From: Castanea sativa
Lineage: Eukaryota > Streptophyta > Magnoliopsida > Fagales > Fagaceae
DNA: 64,000 nt
Reading direction: 5' to 3'
NCBI RefSeq assembly: GCF_040712315.1
Contig: NC_134013.1
Location: 64,201,501-64,265,500, forward strand
Under the pieces are notes generated by a model. The model was not told where the DNA came from and searched no databases. It saw nothing but the letters and a program-made list of their open reading frames with translations. Positions within the stretch are counted from its first letter, which is position 1, and the number at the start of each line of letters is the position of its first letter. The position numbers and the translations under genes were made by a program. Positions 12,601 through 22,789 of the stretch are shown here, piece after piece.

Positions 12601-14818
12601 GACTCTTACTTGTACTACACTCATATTTACTTGTACTGCACTCATATGCCTCCTATATAAAGGCACTCATGTATATTCTTTCAGTGAGAAATACAATACT
12701 ATTCAATTCAGTATTTCTAACAGGCTGAACACAAAAGCTGTGCTAGAATTAAATACCAGAGATTGCCACATCGAGCTATCTGAGGCAAACTAACCATGCG
12801 AAGAATTAAATACAAGAGATAGCATTATATTTGTCTTCATTTCAAAAGTAAATAATTTGAAAATACTTTCATATATTGTAGTGTAATTTATTGGAAGGTA
12901 TTTTCCTTAATCATTAACTTTGAAAGATATGATAGCCATGAGTAGTGCAGCAAACTGTGCTTAGTGAATGATATTGATAAGTGATAAAAGAGTTGCTTAT
13001 TGTGTCCATTTCTTTCCCTGTCATAACTGTGGTCAGTGAATGGTGATAATGCAGCACAATACAAGTGTCAAAGTCAAGGATTCTTTTTATAATTTGCTTT
13101 CATCTGTCAGTTTCTTTACCTTTCATAATTGAGGGTCCTCTAATCCAGAGCTCCCCTTGCTTGCCCGGTGGCAAAGCATCCCCTGTGTCCGGGTTTATAA
13201 TTTTAGCTTCAAAACCACCTGAAAGTTTTCCTGTTGCTCCCCAGTGAAAAGCCTCCTCTTGACCCACTGTTCGGCACACTGACCCCGTTGTTTCAGTTAG
13301 CCCATAACCCTGCATCCATTATTTATTTATTTTCAAAATCTCACAGCTTTTCTTTTTCATATATATATAATTCAAATAATTAAAAAAAAATTGAATTCTA
13401 AAAGTATTTGTTTTAAATATCAGAAGATTAAATATTTAAACCTTTAAAAGAAGGGTTGGTTAACAAATTAAAAAAATTTATCGAGAATATTTCCAATAAA
13501 ACTTTTTCCAAACGTTAGTAAAATTCTCCTTCCTCATCAATATAATTAAACTTCCGTTTACTTCAAAGTTTAATCATTGTTTTCACTTAGCTAATCTTCT
13601 AAAGTTTTTTTGATGTCGAATAAGAAATTTGCGTTTGATCTCCGGCTAGAATAATAAAAATCAATTAAGTGTTTTAGTTCGATATATAGCGATCACCGAA
13701 ACTCTCTCAAAAAATAATTCTCTTAAAAAAAATACAAATAAACTTATGAATAGCTATGCTTATAAAGGTTGAATTAGAGGCAGACATAAATAGTAACATA
13801 TACACATATATACCTGTACAAAGACTACTCTTGGAAACTTGGCCAAGAAATTGGAGATGACATCCTTTGCAATCGGAGCCGTACCGCACGCAACTCCTTC
13901 CAACGAGCTCAAGTCGCAGCCTTTCGTTACATCAGTCTTGGCCATGGCCACCACCACCGGCGGGGCCATCGCCACGTGGGTCACTCTAAACTCCCCCACC
14001 GCCTTCAACATCTTCCTCAGATCAAACCTCTCCATTAGCACCACCACCTCGCTCATAGCCACCGACTTCAAGCTGTAGAAAAACCCGAACACGTGAAAGC
14101 AAGGCATCGTGTATAGGAACACCGCAGGCGACTCCCTCTCCGTCCGGTAAGAGTAGGGACCGGCGACACTCACAATCAGGTTCCGGTGAGTCAGCATCAC
14201 TCCTTTGACTCTCCCGGTGGTCCCCGACGAGTACAATATCGCCGCCAAATCGGACTGGCTCACTTCGACGGGCTCGATCATTTGTACCGGACTCGTCATC
14301 ATTGAGTCGAACTCGGGCGAGTCGAGGACAATGGTTTTGAAACGGAGAGAAATGTTTGAAAGTTTGTGAGCGCTTGATGAAGTGGCAAACGCGATCACTG
14401 GGTTGCATAGTTGGATTAGGCTTGAAATCTCAGACTCGGTGCTGAGTGGGTTAGCCGGAGAGACGACTATCCCAAGAGAGAGGAGCGAGAAGTAGAGGAT
14501 TGGAACCTGGACGAGGTTTTGGGAGAGAACGAAAGCGGTGTGGCCTTTGGAGAGTCCGAGGACGGAGTGAAGATAGGAGGCTAGAGTTTTGGTTTTGCGA
14601 GTGAACTCGGAGTACGAGACGCGTTGACCAGTGGAGGAGTTGATGAGAGCGAGTGAGTCAGGCCATGGCGAGTTCACTCGGAGCGAGAAAGCGTATTCAG
14701 AAGCTGAAATAGGAAGGTGTTGTGGTGGAAGATGGATTGGGGGTCTGAGGCTGTGGAAAGTGTTTGTTTCTGAGTTGAAACCACTCTCTGGATCGATGGG
14801 AGGCTTCTTTTGGTCCAT
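6692..14818 (-). CDS. 4CLL9: 4-coumarate:CoA ligase-like protein (4CLL9 type), peroxisomal acyl-activating enzyme
   Basis: Six coding exons on the minus strand: 14818-13814, 13309-13120, 8169-8024, 7927-7860, 7028-6926 and 6817-6692. All junctions are GT-AG and the phases close to 545 codons plus stop, the normal family length. The product is an ANL-superfamily enzyme that activates a carboxylate through an acyl-AMP and then forms the CoA thioester. Visible motifs are the phosphate loop [10 protein letters not shown] (about 197), GYGLTETTG (336-344), TGDL (Asp421), DRLKELIK at the hinge and ATGKLLRK with the catalytic Lys527. The last three residues are SRL, a peroxisomal PTS1 signal. The N-terminus (SGF..., HSLRP, SPANP) is closest to Arabidopsis At5g63380-type proteins. 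The substrate cannot be told from sequence. Intron 2 is enlarged to nearly 5 kb by a Copia element, and intron 4 holds two MITEs. Splice sites and reading frame are intact, so the gene is probably functional. Confidence 0.93.
7161..7430. mobile_element. hAT-like MITE in intron 4 of the 4CLL9-like gene
   Basis: The element begins GGGTCCGTTTGGATACAG and ends CTATCCAAACCGCACC, short imperfect terminal inverted repeats. It has no coding capacity. The middle contains a perfect 18-base palindrome, TACTGTTCATGAACAGTA. A clearly related copy lies at 29709-29920, with the shared block ACTGAAAACA.TGTAGCAAA. The exact target duplication is unclear. Confidence 0.65.
7455..7760. mobile_element. Second hAT-like MITE in the same intron
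   Basis: The left end GCTTGGTTTGGATACAGCT is the inverse of the right end AGCTGTATCCAAACAACCC. The interior has CTGTTCATGTTACTGTGCAT and GTACAGTACACGGGACCC blocks resembling those of the neighbouring MITE but is otherwise diverged. It is non-coding. Confidence 0.6.
8235..8403 (+). repeat. Copia left LTR
   Basis: It starts TGTTAACATATATAG and ends TTCAACA. A run of about 106 bp (8290-8395) is identical to the right LTR at 12603-12708 and includes a TATATAA promoter box at 8341. The left copy lacks a short internal segment present in the right LTR, giving 169 versus 196 bp. Confidence 0.9.
8404..9020 (+). promoter_or_regulatory. Copia 5' leader rich in ACGT and W-box motifs
   Basis: The leader is unusually GC-rich for this window and has no credible coding frame. 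CACGTG occurs at 8712, 8772 and 8824; GACGTCAG and several CACGTCA motifs follow at about 8845-8890. Five TTGAC W-box cores then sit within 40 bases (8900-8939). These are classical plant bZIP/bHLH and WRKY binding cores. Whether they act here is inference, since they lie downstream of the LTR promoter. Confidence 0.5.
9021..12526 (+). pseudogene. Degenerate Copia gag-pol
   Basis: Only the C-terminal zinc knuckle of gag remains (FCNFC...GH...C near 9081-9130). The protease has [12 protein letters not shown] where DSG is usual, so its active-site triad is altered. Integrase shows the H-H-C-C module (HARLGH, CVSC), DDYSR and QQNGRAERK. The RT holds [32 protein letters not shown] and an intact YVDDM catalytic box (about 11568). 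RNase H ends with [12 protein letters not shown]. Frameshifts occur near 9140-9330 and 10380, stops near 10738 and 11754, and the RNase H region changes frame again around 11930-12270. The sequence cannot make a full polyprotein. Confidence 0.9.
12527..12722 (+). repeat. Copia right LTR
   Basis: It begins CGTTAACATATATAG (first T of the TG end changed to C) and ends TTTCTAACA. It shares 106 identical bases with the left LTR and is followed directly by the GGCTG target duplication. Confidence 0.9.
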
Positions 14819-15002
14819 TTGAAATTTTGGCTGTGATTACTGAAAAAAGAATTTAGAACAACCTAGGAGTTGTAATATATTTGCGTAGTTAATTGAGATC
14901 CGAGCTGGGGGTATCGAAAGTAGAAAAGTGTTTTCAAAGAGAGAAATGATACCAATTATGTAGATGTGATGTGACTGCAGGTTATGTCACCTAGCCGACT
15001 TA
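14819..15002 (-). promoter_or_regulatory. Upstream region of the 4CLL9-like gene
   Basis: This is the only non-repetitive stretch between the ATG at 14818 and a TIR-like repeat beginning near 15005. I see no unambiguous TATA box. The true promoter may extend into the repeat. Confidence 0.3.
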
Positions 15003-15004
15003 GG

Positions 15005-16195
15005 TTGAGTTTGGTTGGATTTTTTGAGAAAGTACATAATAAAAAAATTGAGTTTTTAAAAAGTGCTTAATGAAAAAGTGATTTTTTAAAAAGCTGAGTG
15101 TTTAGTAAAAACTGTTAAAAAGTGCTTTTTGAAAAAGCTGAGTGTTTGGCTAGCACTTATAAAAGTGGCAGTTTAAAGGGTAAATTACTAAAAAAAACAA
15201 TATCTATATAAAAAGAATTTTTTGTTTTAATTATCTCTTTTAATGCAAGTTATGGATATAATATTTTCACAAAAATTTCACAATAAAGTTTATATAACAA
15301 GTTGTTAATAGTAGGAAAAAAATGTTACTAGTAGGTCTAGATGAGAACTAATAACAACTTACTATGTAAACCTTATTATGAAATTGTTATAAAAATATTA
15401 TGTCAATAGTACTATTTTTTTTCTAAAAAAAAATAGTACTAACTTAAGAAGTTTAGAGATATAATAAAATGTCACAATATTTTCACAATACTAATTTAAA
15501 ATTAATCTTTGTAAAATAAAATTTTATTAACACTTATCTTTTAAATGAGTTGTTCTAGTACCCATAATTTTTTCTCCACTACATACTCTATAACATCACA
15601 ACTTTTTAAAAAAAAAATTGTAAAATAATTTGTGTTCTTACTCATTATATTTTCTGCTACGTTGCATAACCAAACCCAAAAACTCTTTTTTCTTTTTTTT
15701 TTCTTTCACTTTTTTCTCCTCCACATCTTTTGTTCGTTCTTATCTCCTTTGTCCTTATCTCCTGATCTTCTTATCTTCAGTTCCTCCAGACACACACACC
15801 CACCCACCCACACACCCAAGATCAGAGAAGACGAAGAAGAAGACGAACGAAGCAGAAGAAGAGGAAGAAGCAGAGAAGACGAAGAAGAAGACGAAGAAAG
15901 CAAAAGAAGAGGAAGAAGATTCACCCAGCGGAGCAGAGAGATGAGATGAGAGGAATGAAGGTCAAGGTAATTTGGTAATTTTCGGACTCGCCCAACGGAT
16001 AGTTGAAAACACTGCTGAACTTTTTATTTATGGACCTTCAGACCTCCATAAACAGATTGGGCATTTTTGCCTTGGCTCAAAACGCAACTTTTACCCAAAA
16101 GTTACGTTTTTGCTTCACCAAACGCCCAAAGCAACCCAGCTTTTACATAAAGCTGCGTTTCAGCCCCTAAAAGCCCAACCAAATGGGCACTTACA
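15005..16195. mobile_element. Putative 1.2-kb TIR element
   Basis: The left edge GTTTGGTTGGATTTTTTG is roughly the inverse of AAAAGCCCAACCAAATGGG at the right edge. Internal blocks (AAAAAGTGCTTTTTGAAAAAGCTG on the left, AAAGCTGCGTTTCAGCC on the right) also look like diverged arms. The middle holds a TTTTTTCTTT-rich tract and an AGAAGACGAAGAAG-rich tract at 15815-15930, which create spurious Arg/Glu/Lys-rich frames. No target duplication is evident, so the boundaries are approximate. Confidence 0.35.
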
Positions 16196-16327
16196 GCTCT
16201 TGCATCAAAGCTCCAAACAAAGATTGGAAAGTACTGTCTATGGAAATGTGCCTCTTTATTTTCTTCTGTTTTTTCTAGATTTAGCCTGTCGGCCTTATTT
16301 AGAGTATGTTTAAAATTTGGATTTTCC

Positions 16328-16475
16328 TAACGTGTGTTTTAAGGACACATAATAAATAGTCATTTTTGAAAATATTTTTTTGAAAATTGAAAAAATATTG
16401 ATAGTTTTTTTAATTCTCGAAAAAATATTTTCAAAAATTGATGACTTAATGTGTGCCTTAAGGCACACATTAACC
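16328..16475. mobile_element. Short palindromic MITE
   Basis: Left arm TAACGTGTGTTTTAAGGACACA and right arm TGTGCCTTAAGGCACACATTA are inverted copies. Both continue through AGTCATTTTTGAAAATATTTTTT and its inverse. The whole unit can fold into a hairpin. It is non-coding. Confidence 0.55.
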
Positions 16476-16489
16476 AGACCCTTAACATT

Positions 16490-17555
16490 TTACCCTAATA
16501 ATTTATTTTTTCTATTTTACATAAATAATTTATACAAACACCCACAACAAATAATCTATTATACACTATATTTTTTTTAAACAATCATTTATTTTTATTA
16601 TTTAACTTACTCACCTATCTACTACCTACTACCTACTACCCACTACCTATAATATCCACCACACACACAGTCTCTCTCTACCTTGTTGTTTTCTCATTTT
16701 TCAGAATAACAACTCTCTCTTCTCCATGGCCCAACCTTCTAATCTAGCTCTAAAACTCTTTTTCTCTCAGATCAGCCATAGTCATAGCTCACCTTGAGCT
16801 CCATCCAGGGCCAAGAGCCCAAATCCTTTGCCATGCCATCATCCGTGGCAGCAAAGATTAGTTGCAACACCGCCACAAACAGTGGTCCAAATCTTCACTC
16901 TCTCATGGCAGTAGCGAACACTCCACCCAAGCTTCCATGGCAACGGCGACAATAGCTAGGGCATGAGTTTTGGTTTGATTTTTTATTGATTTTGGGTTCC
17001 ATTTTCTGTTAATTTTTTGTTTGATTTTCCATTGATTTTTTGGTTGGGATATTATGTGTTGTAATGGTGGTGGTGCTGGTGGGTGAATGGTTGATTGGCT
17101 GTGATCTTTAGATGAAGAGTGGGAGAAGGAGAGAAAGAGTGAAATGAGAAAGAAGAGAGAGCTCTGACCGGTGAGAGAGAAAATAAAATAAAATATTGAT
17201 TTGCAAAGCTACAATAACCGTGTATATTTACACGGTTACTGTAACAGATGTGTAAATATACACACTTATGCACCCACTGATGTGGGCAGTTTTTGAACAA
17301 AAATGTGTAAATTTGAGCACTTTTTCTATTATACACACTTATGCACCCACTGATGCAATTGCTCTAATAATGCTAATAGTTTGTGTAATCACTCGACATG
17401 TGATGAGTTGTGAATTACACTTTTACTATTTATAACTTACTATATAATAAGTAATAGCACAAAGTTATACATTTTTATGTATTTTTAACATTACTCATTT
17501 CATACGTGTAAAGATATTCTAAGAGCTTGTTTGGGATGTGATACAAGTTTTTGTT
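16490..17555. other. Intergenic repeat-like DNA
   Basis: No gene is supported. A 25-base sequence containing ACACACTTATGCACCCACTG is repeated at about 17258-17283 and 17330-17355, with TGTAAAT-type inverted motifs between. That suggests another small element, but I could not define its ends. Confidence 0.5.
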
Positions 17556-17772
17556 TATTTGAGTTTTTATCTTCTTTTTAGTACTATTTATGAATTTCAC
17601 TGTAATATTCAATTAGCTTTTGACTTTTTTTTTCTACACTTTTAATAAAAAGTTTTCAATTTCAACTAAATAAATTGTTTCTATAGTCTCACACTCTTTC
17701 GTACTATCTTTTTAATTAATATTTTCAAATTTATTTTTATATTTTAAATATTAACATTCTCTTTCTTTCCAA

Positions 17773-17821
<49 letters not shown>

Positions 17822-17955
17822 TGTTCGACATTTTTTTAAAGTTTCTTAAAATGTGTACACTTCTACTTTCACATTAATTATAGATATTTATGAAAAATAA
17901 TAGATATAAATGAGTGTAAGATAATATTGTTTTCTTACATACAATATATTATGTG
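17556..17955 (+). repeat. Dispersed 400-bp repeat, copy A
   Basis: This stretch aligns in the same orientation with 32099-32475. Shared landmarks in order are TTTGAGTTTTTA, CAACTAAATAA, TTTTTAATTAATATTTTCA, an AAT trinucleotide run, AAAATGTGTACACTTCTACT and TATTTATGAAAAATAATA. The AAT run (17773-17821) is longer here than in copy B. It ends where the Gypsy element begins. Confidence 0.8.
17773..17821. repeat. (AAT)n microsatellite
   Basis: About 16 uninterrupted AAT units. A shorter run of the same unit occurs at the homologous position of repeat copy B (about 32315-32338). Confidence 0.95.
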
Positions 17956-17989
17956 AGGAACGGAAATTCAATAGAAAGAACATGCCATG

Positions 17990-18644
17990 TGTTGTACAGA
18001 GGCCGAGGAGGCCATAGCAGCTCCAAGAAGGTTGCATCCTCAGACATTAAGGCTACGTCAGCGGCACGTTATCAGAAGAGACCACACTGAGGAAAAGGAA
18101 CTTTGGGGAAGGTGTCAGTACTGACTGAACGGATGGAGACTGCCACCATATTTAAAGCTTCCTACCAAACCTCCTGACTGCATTTATGTGGAGAAAATCC
18201 CTGAACAGTGCTACCTTGATTGTCGTGACTCAGGAGGGGTTTGGGAAGTTGTCTGATGGAACAAGCACTCAAGTAGTGGCCTGAGCTACCAACAGCTGGA
18301 GGGCCTAGATCATCCAAAGGAGGCTATTTAACATGAAAGACCCTCAAATATAGTGGGGGGGGGGGATGGCGGAAATGATACTGTAGCAACTTAGAACAAA
18401 AATTGTAGCCTTGAGAAAAGGAATGTATTCAATAACCATTCTCCTCGGACTTTGCTGAGGAGTGATTTTCTCTATATTCAGTTTAGTCTTTCTTATTTTC
18501 CCGTGACCCTTGATCTATTGTGCGCGTTGATCCTTTAGGGAAGACCTAGCCTTCAAGCCCACCCTCTACAAATTCATTGTGCTGGGCCGTTTAGGCCATA
18601 ATCCTGTTCATCTTTGGGCCTAGGGACCAAAACGCGCCCTTACA
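17990..18644 (+). repeat. Gypsy 5' LTR (single copy in window)
   Basis: Proposed from TGTTGTACAG at the start to CCTTACA at the end. The bases directly after it, ATTAACACTATCTATAGGG, look like a mutated primer site of the TTGGCGCCGTCTGTGGG class. The boundaries rest on the TG...CA rule and the primer site, because no second LTR is available for comparison. A G-run (18355-18366) lies inside. Confidence 0.6.
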
Positions 18645-18839
18645 ATTAACACTATCTATAGGGAGGCTTGAGCGTTGGTGGGATCGACATTCAGCCACGG
18701 TAGGTTCAGGACCTAACTGGGAAGAGTTCGTGGGTTCACCACGTCACGGCCACATCCTCAACCTTGAGCGTAGGGGAGATCATAAGGTCAGTGTACACAC
18801 TACTCAAACTAGTAGGAGCTAGTCTCAAGGTGGGAGTCA

Positions 18840-20090
18840 CATCTCTCGCAAAGAAAATACTAGGAGCTTGCAGTGGGAGATAGACCATCTACAAAGAAGA
18901 CTACACCGCAAGCAACGCAGAGGAATTCCATCGAGTCCTGACCATTCTTCTGGTGATGATAGTGACGATAACTATCGTCTCAGGTTAAGGACTCCTTCCA
19001 GTGGGTCTTTTTCGTACGACAGGAGGCGCCAAGATAGGCGGAAAGGGAAAAGCCCATCTCACAAAGGACTAGGCAACAACGCTATGAGAAGGGCCCTGAA
19101 TCAGATTTCCAAGTCACCTTTCACCCGCAGGATAGTGGTAAGAAGACTTCCTCGGTAGTTCACCCAGTCCACATTCACCATGTATAATGGCAGGACGGAC
19201 CCGGTGGAACATCTTAGCCACTTCAACTAGAGAATGGTTGTTCACTCGAAGAATGAGACCTTGATATGCAAGGTGTTCCCATCCTGTTTGGGGCCCGTGG
19301 TGATGAGATGGTTCCATGGTCTCAAAGAAGGTTCCATTAGTTCCTTCAAGGGGCTCACTATAGCTTTTAGGGCCCAATTCGTGACATACAGTAGAGTTCC
19401 TCAGCCTTTGGATTCCCTGCTGTCCATGACCATGCAAGAGGGAGAGAAACATACTCCAATAAGTACTAGAAGATGTTCAACGAGATAGATGGGAACTTTA
19501 ATGACGTGGCTATAAGGACTTTCAAGGTTGACTTGCCCGCTAAGCATGATCTAAGAAAGTCTTTGACCAAAAAACTGGTTAGGAGTGTGCGTCAGCTCAT
19601 GGACCGTATTGATGAGTATAAGCGGGTCGAGGAAGACCAACAACAGGGAAAAGGGAAAGCTAAGGTGGTCCCGCAGGATAGAAAGGGTTTTCGGTAGGAG
19701 AGGTACAATAACAATCGACCTCGGAGAGATTTCACGGGGCATTCTAGGTCGGCTACTAATCAAGTGGTCAATACTGTGTTCCGAGAGCTAGTGCACCAAA
19801 TCTTAGAGAAATTTAAGAATGAGTCATACTTTCAATGGCCAAACAAGATGGGGGGAGACCCCTCGAGGCGCAACCAAAGTCTTCACTGGCAATACCACCA
19901 GGAGTAGGGACACACTACTAAAGATTGCAGGACGTTGTGGAGTCACTTGGAGCAGTTGGTTAAGATAAAAAAGTTAAAGCAATTCTTGTATCAACCCAAT
20001 GGATAGGGTGGTCAGGTAGGATCGAGGGCTCGGAGAGATGCTCCTACAGGACCCCCTCTAGGTACCATCAGTGTCATTTTCACTGCTCTG
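18840..20090 (+). pseudogene. Gypsy gag remnant
   Basis: Fragments of a plant Gypsy gag follow each other in shifting frames. They are a charged N-terminal part (RRRQDRRKGKSPSHKG), then GRTDPVEHLSHF, the core with MRWFHGLKEGSISSFKGL, a segment with QLMDRIDEYKRVEED, and a knuckle-like QYHQE-stop-GHTTKDC motif. Stops occur at about 19228-19230 and within the knuckle (TAG in 19900-19910). The first knuckle Cys is not visible. Confidence 0.7.
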
Positions 20091-20109
20091 GGAAGGCTGG
20101 TTCTTAGCC

Positions 20110-20560
20110 GTCCAAGGTGATGTTGGTGGCTCGGCCGTCCGTCGAAGGCTCGTACCCCGATCCGAAGAGGAGCAGAATGGAGGGCCACTTGACTTTGACC
20201 TTCTCGAACGAGGATAAGGCCGGAACATTGCAGCCACATGATGATGCCCTGGTGGTCACTCTTCGGATAGGTGGATACAATGTGAAGAGGGTGCTAATTG
20301 ATCAGGGCAGTGGCGCAGAGATCATGTATCCTAACCTATTTAAGGGACTGAAGATGAGGTTCGAGGACCTGACTTGCTATGATTCCCCTCTAATAGGGTT
20401 TGATGGGAAGGTTGTCTTTCCAAAGGGCCAAATTTGACTACCTGTTCAGACAGGCACTGAGGTCTTGGAGGTAAACTTCATCGTAGTAGATGCCTACTCC
20501 CTTTACATTGCTATTATGGTAAGGCCTTAGCCCCACGCCATGGGGGCCATGCCTTCCACG
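20110..20560 (+). pseudogene. Gypsy aspartic protease remnant
   Basis: The frame contains VLIDQGSGAEIMYPNL, matching the retropepsin active-site region of plant Gypsy elements (usual form LIDGGS or LVDQGS). It stops at 20436 and continues recognisably (EVLEVNFIVVDAYS) before a further TAG at about 20527. Confidence 0.7.
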
Positions 20561-20859
20561 CTACACCTAAAAGTAAAGTATCCATCTGGGAATCAAGTTG
20601 AAGAGCTAATGGGAAGCTAATCTATGGTCAGGCAGTGCATGGTGGCCACAATCAGACATCAAACTGGGCCAGAGACCTCGGCCCCTACTGGGCAGGACTT
20701 ATAACAATCACAGGCGCCAATGTTAATCGCCGGGATAAAGGGGGCAAGGGCAAAGTGCAAACGCTTGGAAAGGGTCATTATTGGCGATGATAAGGAGAAG
20801 TTCTTTCAGGTCAGTGCACAGCTGCCTCCTCGAGAGAGGCAAGAGCTGGAAGATTTTCA

Positions 20860-22730
20860 TTAAAAAAATATTGAAGTATTCGCGTGGAACGCCTACAAGG
20901 CCCTAGGGGTGGATCCAGATTTCATTTGCCACCGCCTAAACATCAATCCGCCCGCCATCCCTAGAAAGCAGCCGCCTTAGTGCTCATTTAGGGAATACTC
21001 TGACACCGTCAAAGCAGAAGTGCTCAAGCTCAAGCAAGCTGGGGCTATAAAAGAAGTATTCTACCCTGAGTGGCTAGCCAACACAGTGGTGGTAAAAAAG
21101 AAAACGGGGAAATGGTGAATGTGTGTGGATTTCACGGATCTAAATAAAGCTTGCCCAAAGAACCCTTTCCCCCCACCTCAGATAGATCAATTGGTGGACA
21201 CAATGGCGGGACATCCACGGATGAGCTTTTTGGACACCTTCTAGGGCTACCACCAGATACCCCTGGCTCTAGACGATCAGGAAAAGTCCGCTTTCCTCAC
21301 GCCCACTGGGAATTACCATTACAAAGTAATGCCCTTTGGATTGAAAAATGTCTGGTCTTCCTACCAAAGGATGATGACCAGAATGTTCGAGCCTAAGTTG
21401 GGTAAGAATATTGAGGTGTACATAAACGATATAGTGGTAAAAAGTAAAGCAGAATTCGAGCATATAGATGACCTCGGGAACATCTTCAAAATACTGAGAA
21501 GGCACAAATTGCTCCTCGATGTCGCTAAGTGTTCTTTTGGCATAGGCTCCGATAAGTTCCTGGGTTATATGGTTACCCATTGCGGAATTGAAGTTGACCC
21601 CAATCAGATTAAAGCAATTAACAATTTACAGTCCCCTCGGAATCCCAAAGAGGTCCAAAAGTTGACCGGAATGACTGCCGCCCTGAACCGATTCATTTCT
21701 CGATCAGCCGACAGGTGTAGGCCCTTCTTCCAATTATTGCACAAGTGGATGGGATTTGAATGGACAGAGGAATGTTCCTCGGCCTTCCAACAGTTGACAG
21801 AGTATCTTTCTCATCTGCCGATCATGTCAAAACCCGAGGAGAAGGAGGTCTTATTCGCCTACATTGCTATAGCCTCACACGCGATAAGCCTAGTGCTGAT
21901 ACGGGTTGATGACAGGGTGCAGAAACAAATGTATTATGTGAGCAAATCACTACACGAGGTAGAGGTCCGTTACTTGCCATTGGAGAAAGCTATCCTAGCA
22001 ATAGTACATGCTACGCGAAAGCTCCCACATTACTTCTAGGCTCACACTGTTATGGTTCTAAACCAACTCCCCCTTCGATCACTGCTTCGAAAGGCCGATT
22101 ACATAGGGAGGGTTGCAAAGTGGGGGACGATCCTAGGGGCCTTTAATATCAAGTACATACCTCGCACTTCTATAAATGGCAAAGTCCTCGCGAATCTGGT
22201 GGCTGAGTTCACTGAGCCTTCGCTAGAAGAGAATACTCAAAAGCCCAACATGGATGGAAAATCAGTTAGCATAATCTCCCTCATGGAACCCCTATCATGG
22301 AAGGTGTATGTTGATGGTGCGGCAAACCAAAGAGGATCGAGAGTGGAGTTGGTCATGGTATCTCCTGAAGGGATCACCATTAAGAAATCCCTAAGGCTTT
22401 ACTTCTCAGCCACAAACAATGGGGCTAAGTACGAGGCTTTGTTGGTCGGAATGGTTGTGGTTCACAAAATGAGAGGAAGAACGGTGGAGATATTTTCTGA
22501 TTCAAGTTTGGTTGTAGGCCAAGTAAAAGGAGAACTGGAAGCCAGGGACGTGAGAATGCAAGACTACTTGATCAAGTTAGGCACTTGCAACCGGGGTTTG
22601 AACCCTTCTCCCTACAACACATCCCGAGGAGCAAAAACACGCATGCTGACTCTCTTGCCACCCTTGCAACCTCCTCGACACAGGGTTTACCTTGGGTTAT
22701 CTTGGTTGAGGATCTGTACAAGCCCCTGAG
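20860..22730 (+). pseudogene. Gypsy reverse transcriptase and dual RNase H remnant
   Basis: RT motifs in order are REYSDTVKAEVLKLKQAG, CVDFTDLNKACPK, GYHQIPL, TPTGNYHYKVMPFGLKN and YINDIVVKS. The last is the catalytic box, where the usual YxDD has become YIND, so a catalytic Asp is lost. RNase H follows with YYVSKSLHEVEVRYLPLEK. A second RNase H-like domain has YVDGAAN, KYEALLVGM and FSDSSLVVG (D, E, D residues present). Stops are at 20978, 21116, 21242 and 22037. A one-base frameshift near 22583 separates the end of the second RNase H domain. Confidence 0.85.
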
Positions 22731-22789
22731 ACGAGGATGCAGAGCGTCCTCATTCACAAACCCAAGTAAGGCCTAGTTGGACGGATCCT

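Larger units (their letters stand above)
8235..12722 (+). mobile_element. Copia LTR retrotransposon nested in 4CLL9-like intron 2
   Basis: A 4.5-kb element lies between LTRs at 8235-8403 and 12527-12722, flanked by a perfect 5-bp target duplication GGCTG (8230-8234 and 12723-12727). It is inserted in opposite orientation to the host gene. After the left LTR comes a tRNA-iMet-like primer site (CGGTATCGAAC, diverged). Before the right LTR is a short purine run, TTTGAAGGG. The internal order (zinc knuckle, protease, integrase, RT, RNase H) is Copia. Most of gag is missing and pol carries frameshifts and stops, so the copy is non-autonomous. It is contained between intact exons 2 and 3 and would be removed by splicing. 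Confidence 0.95.

Noticed and set aside
15630..15949. Arg/Glu/Lys-rich frames
   Set aside because: They arise from a GAAGAAGACGAA-type microsatellite read in several frames, with no conserved domain.
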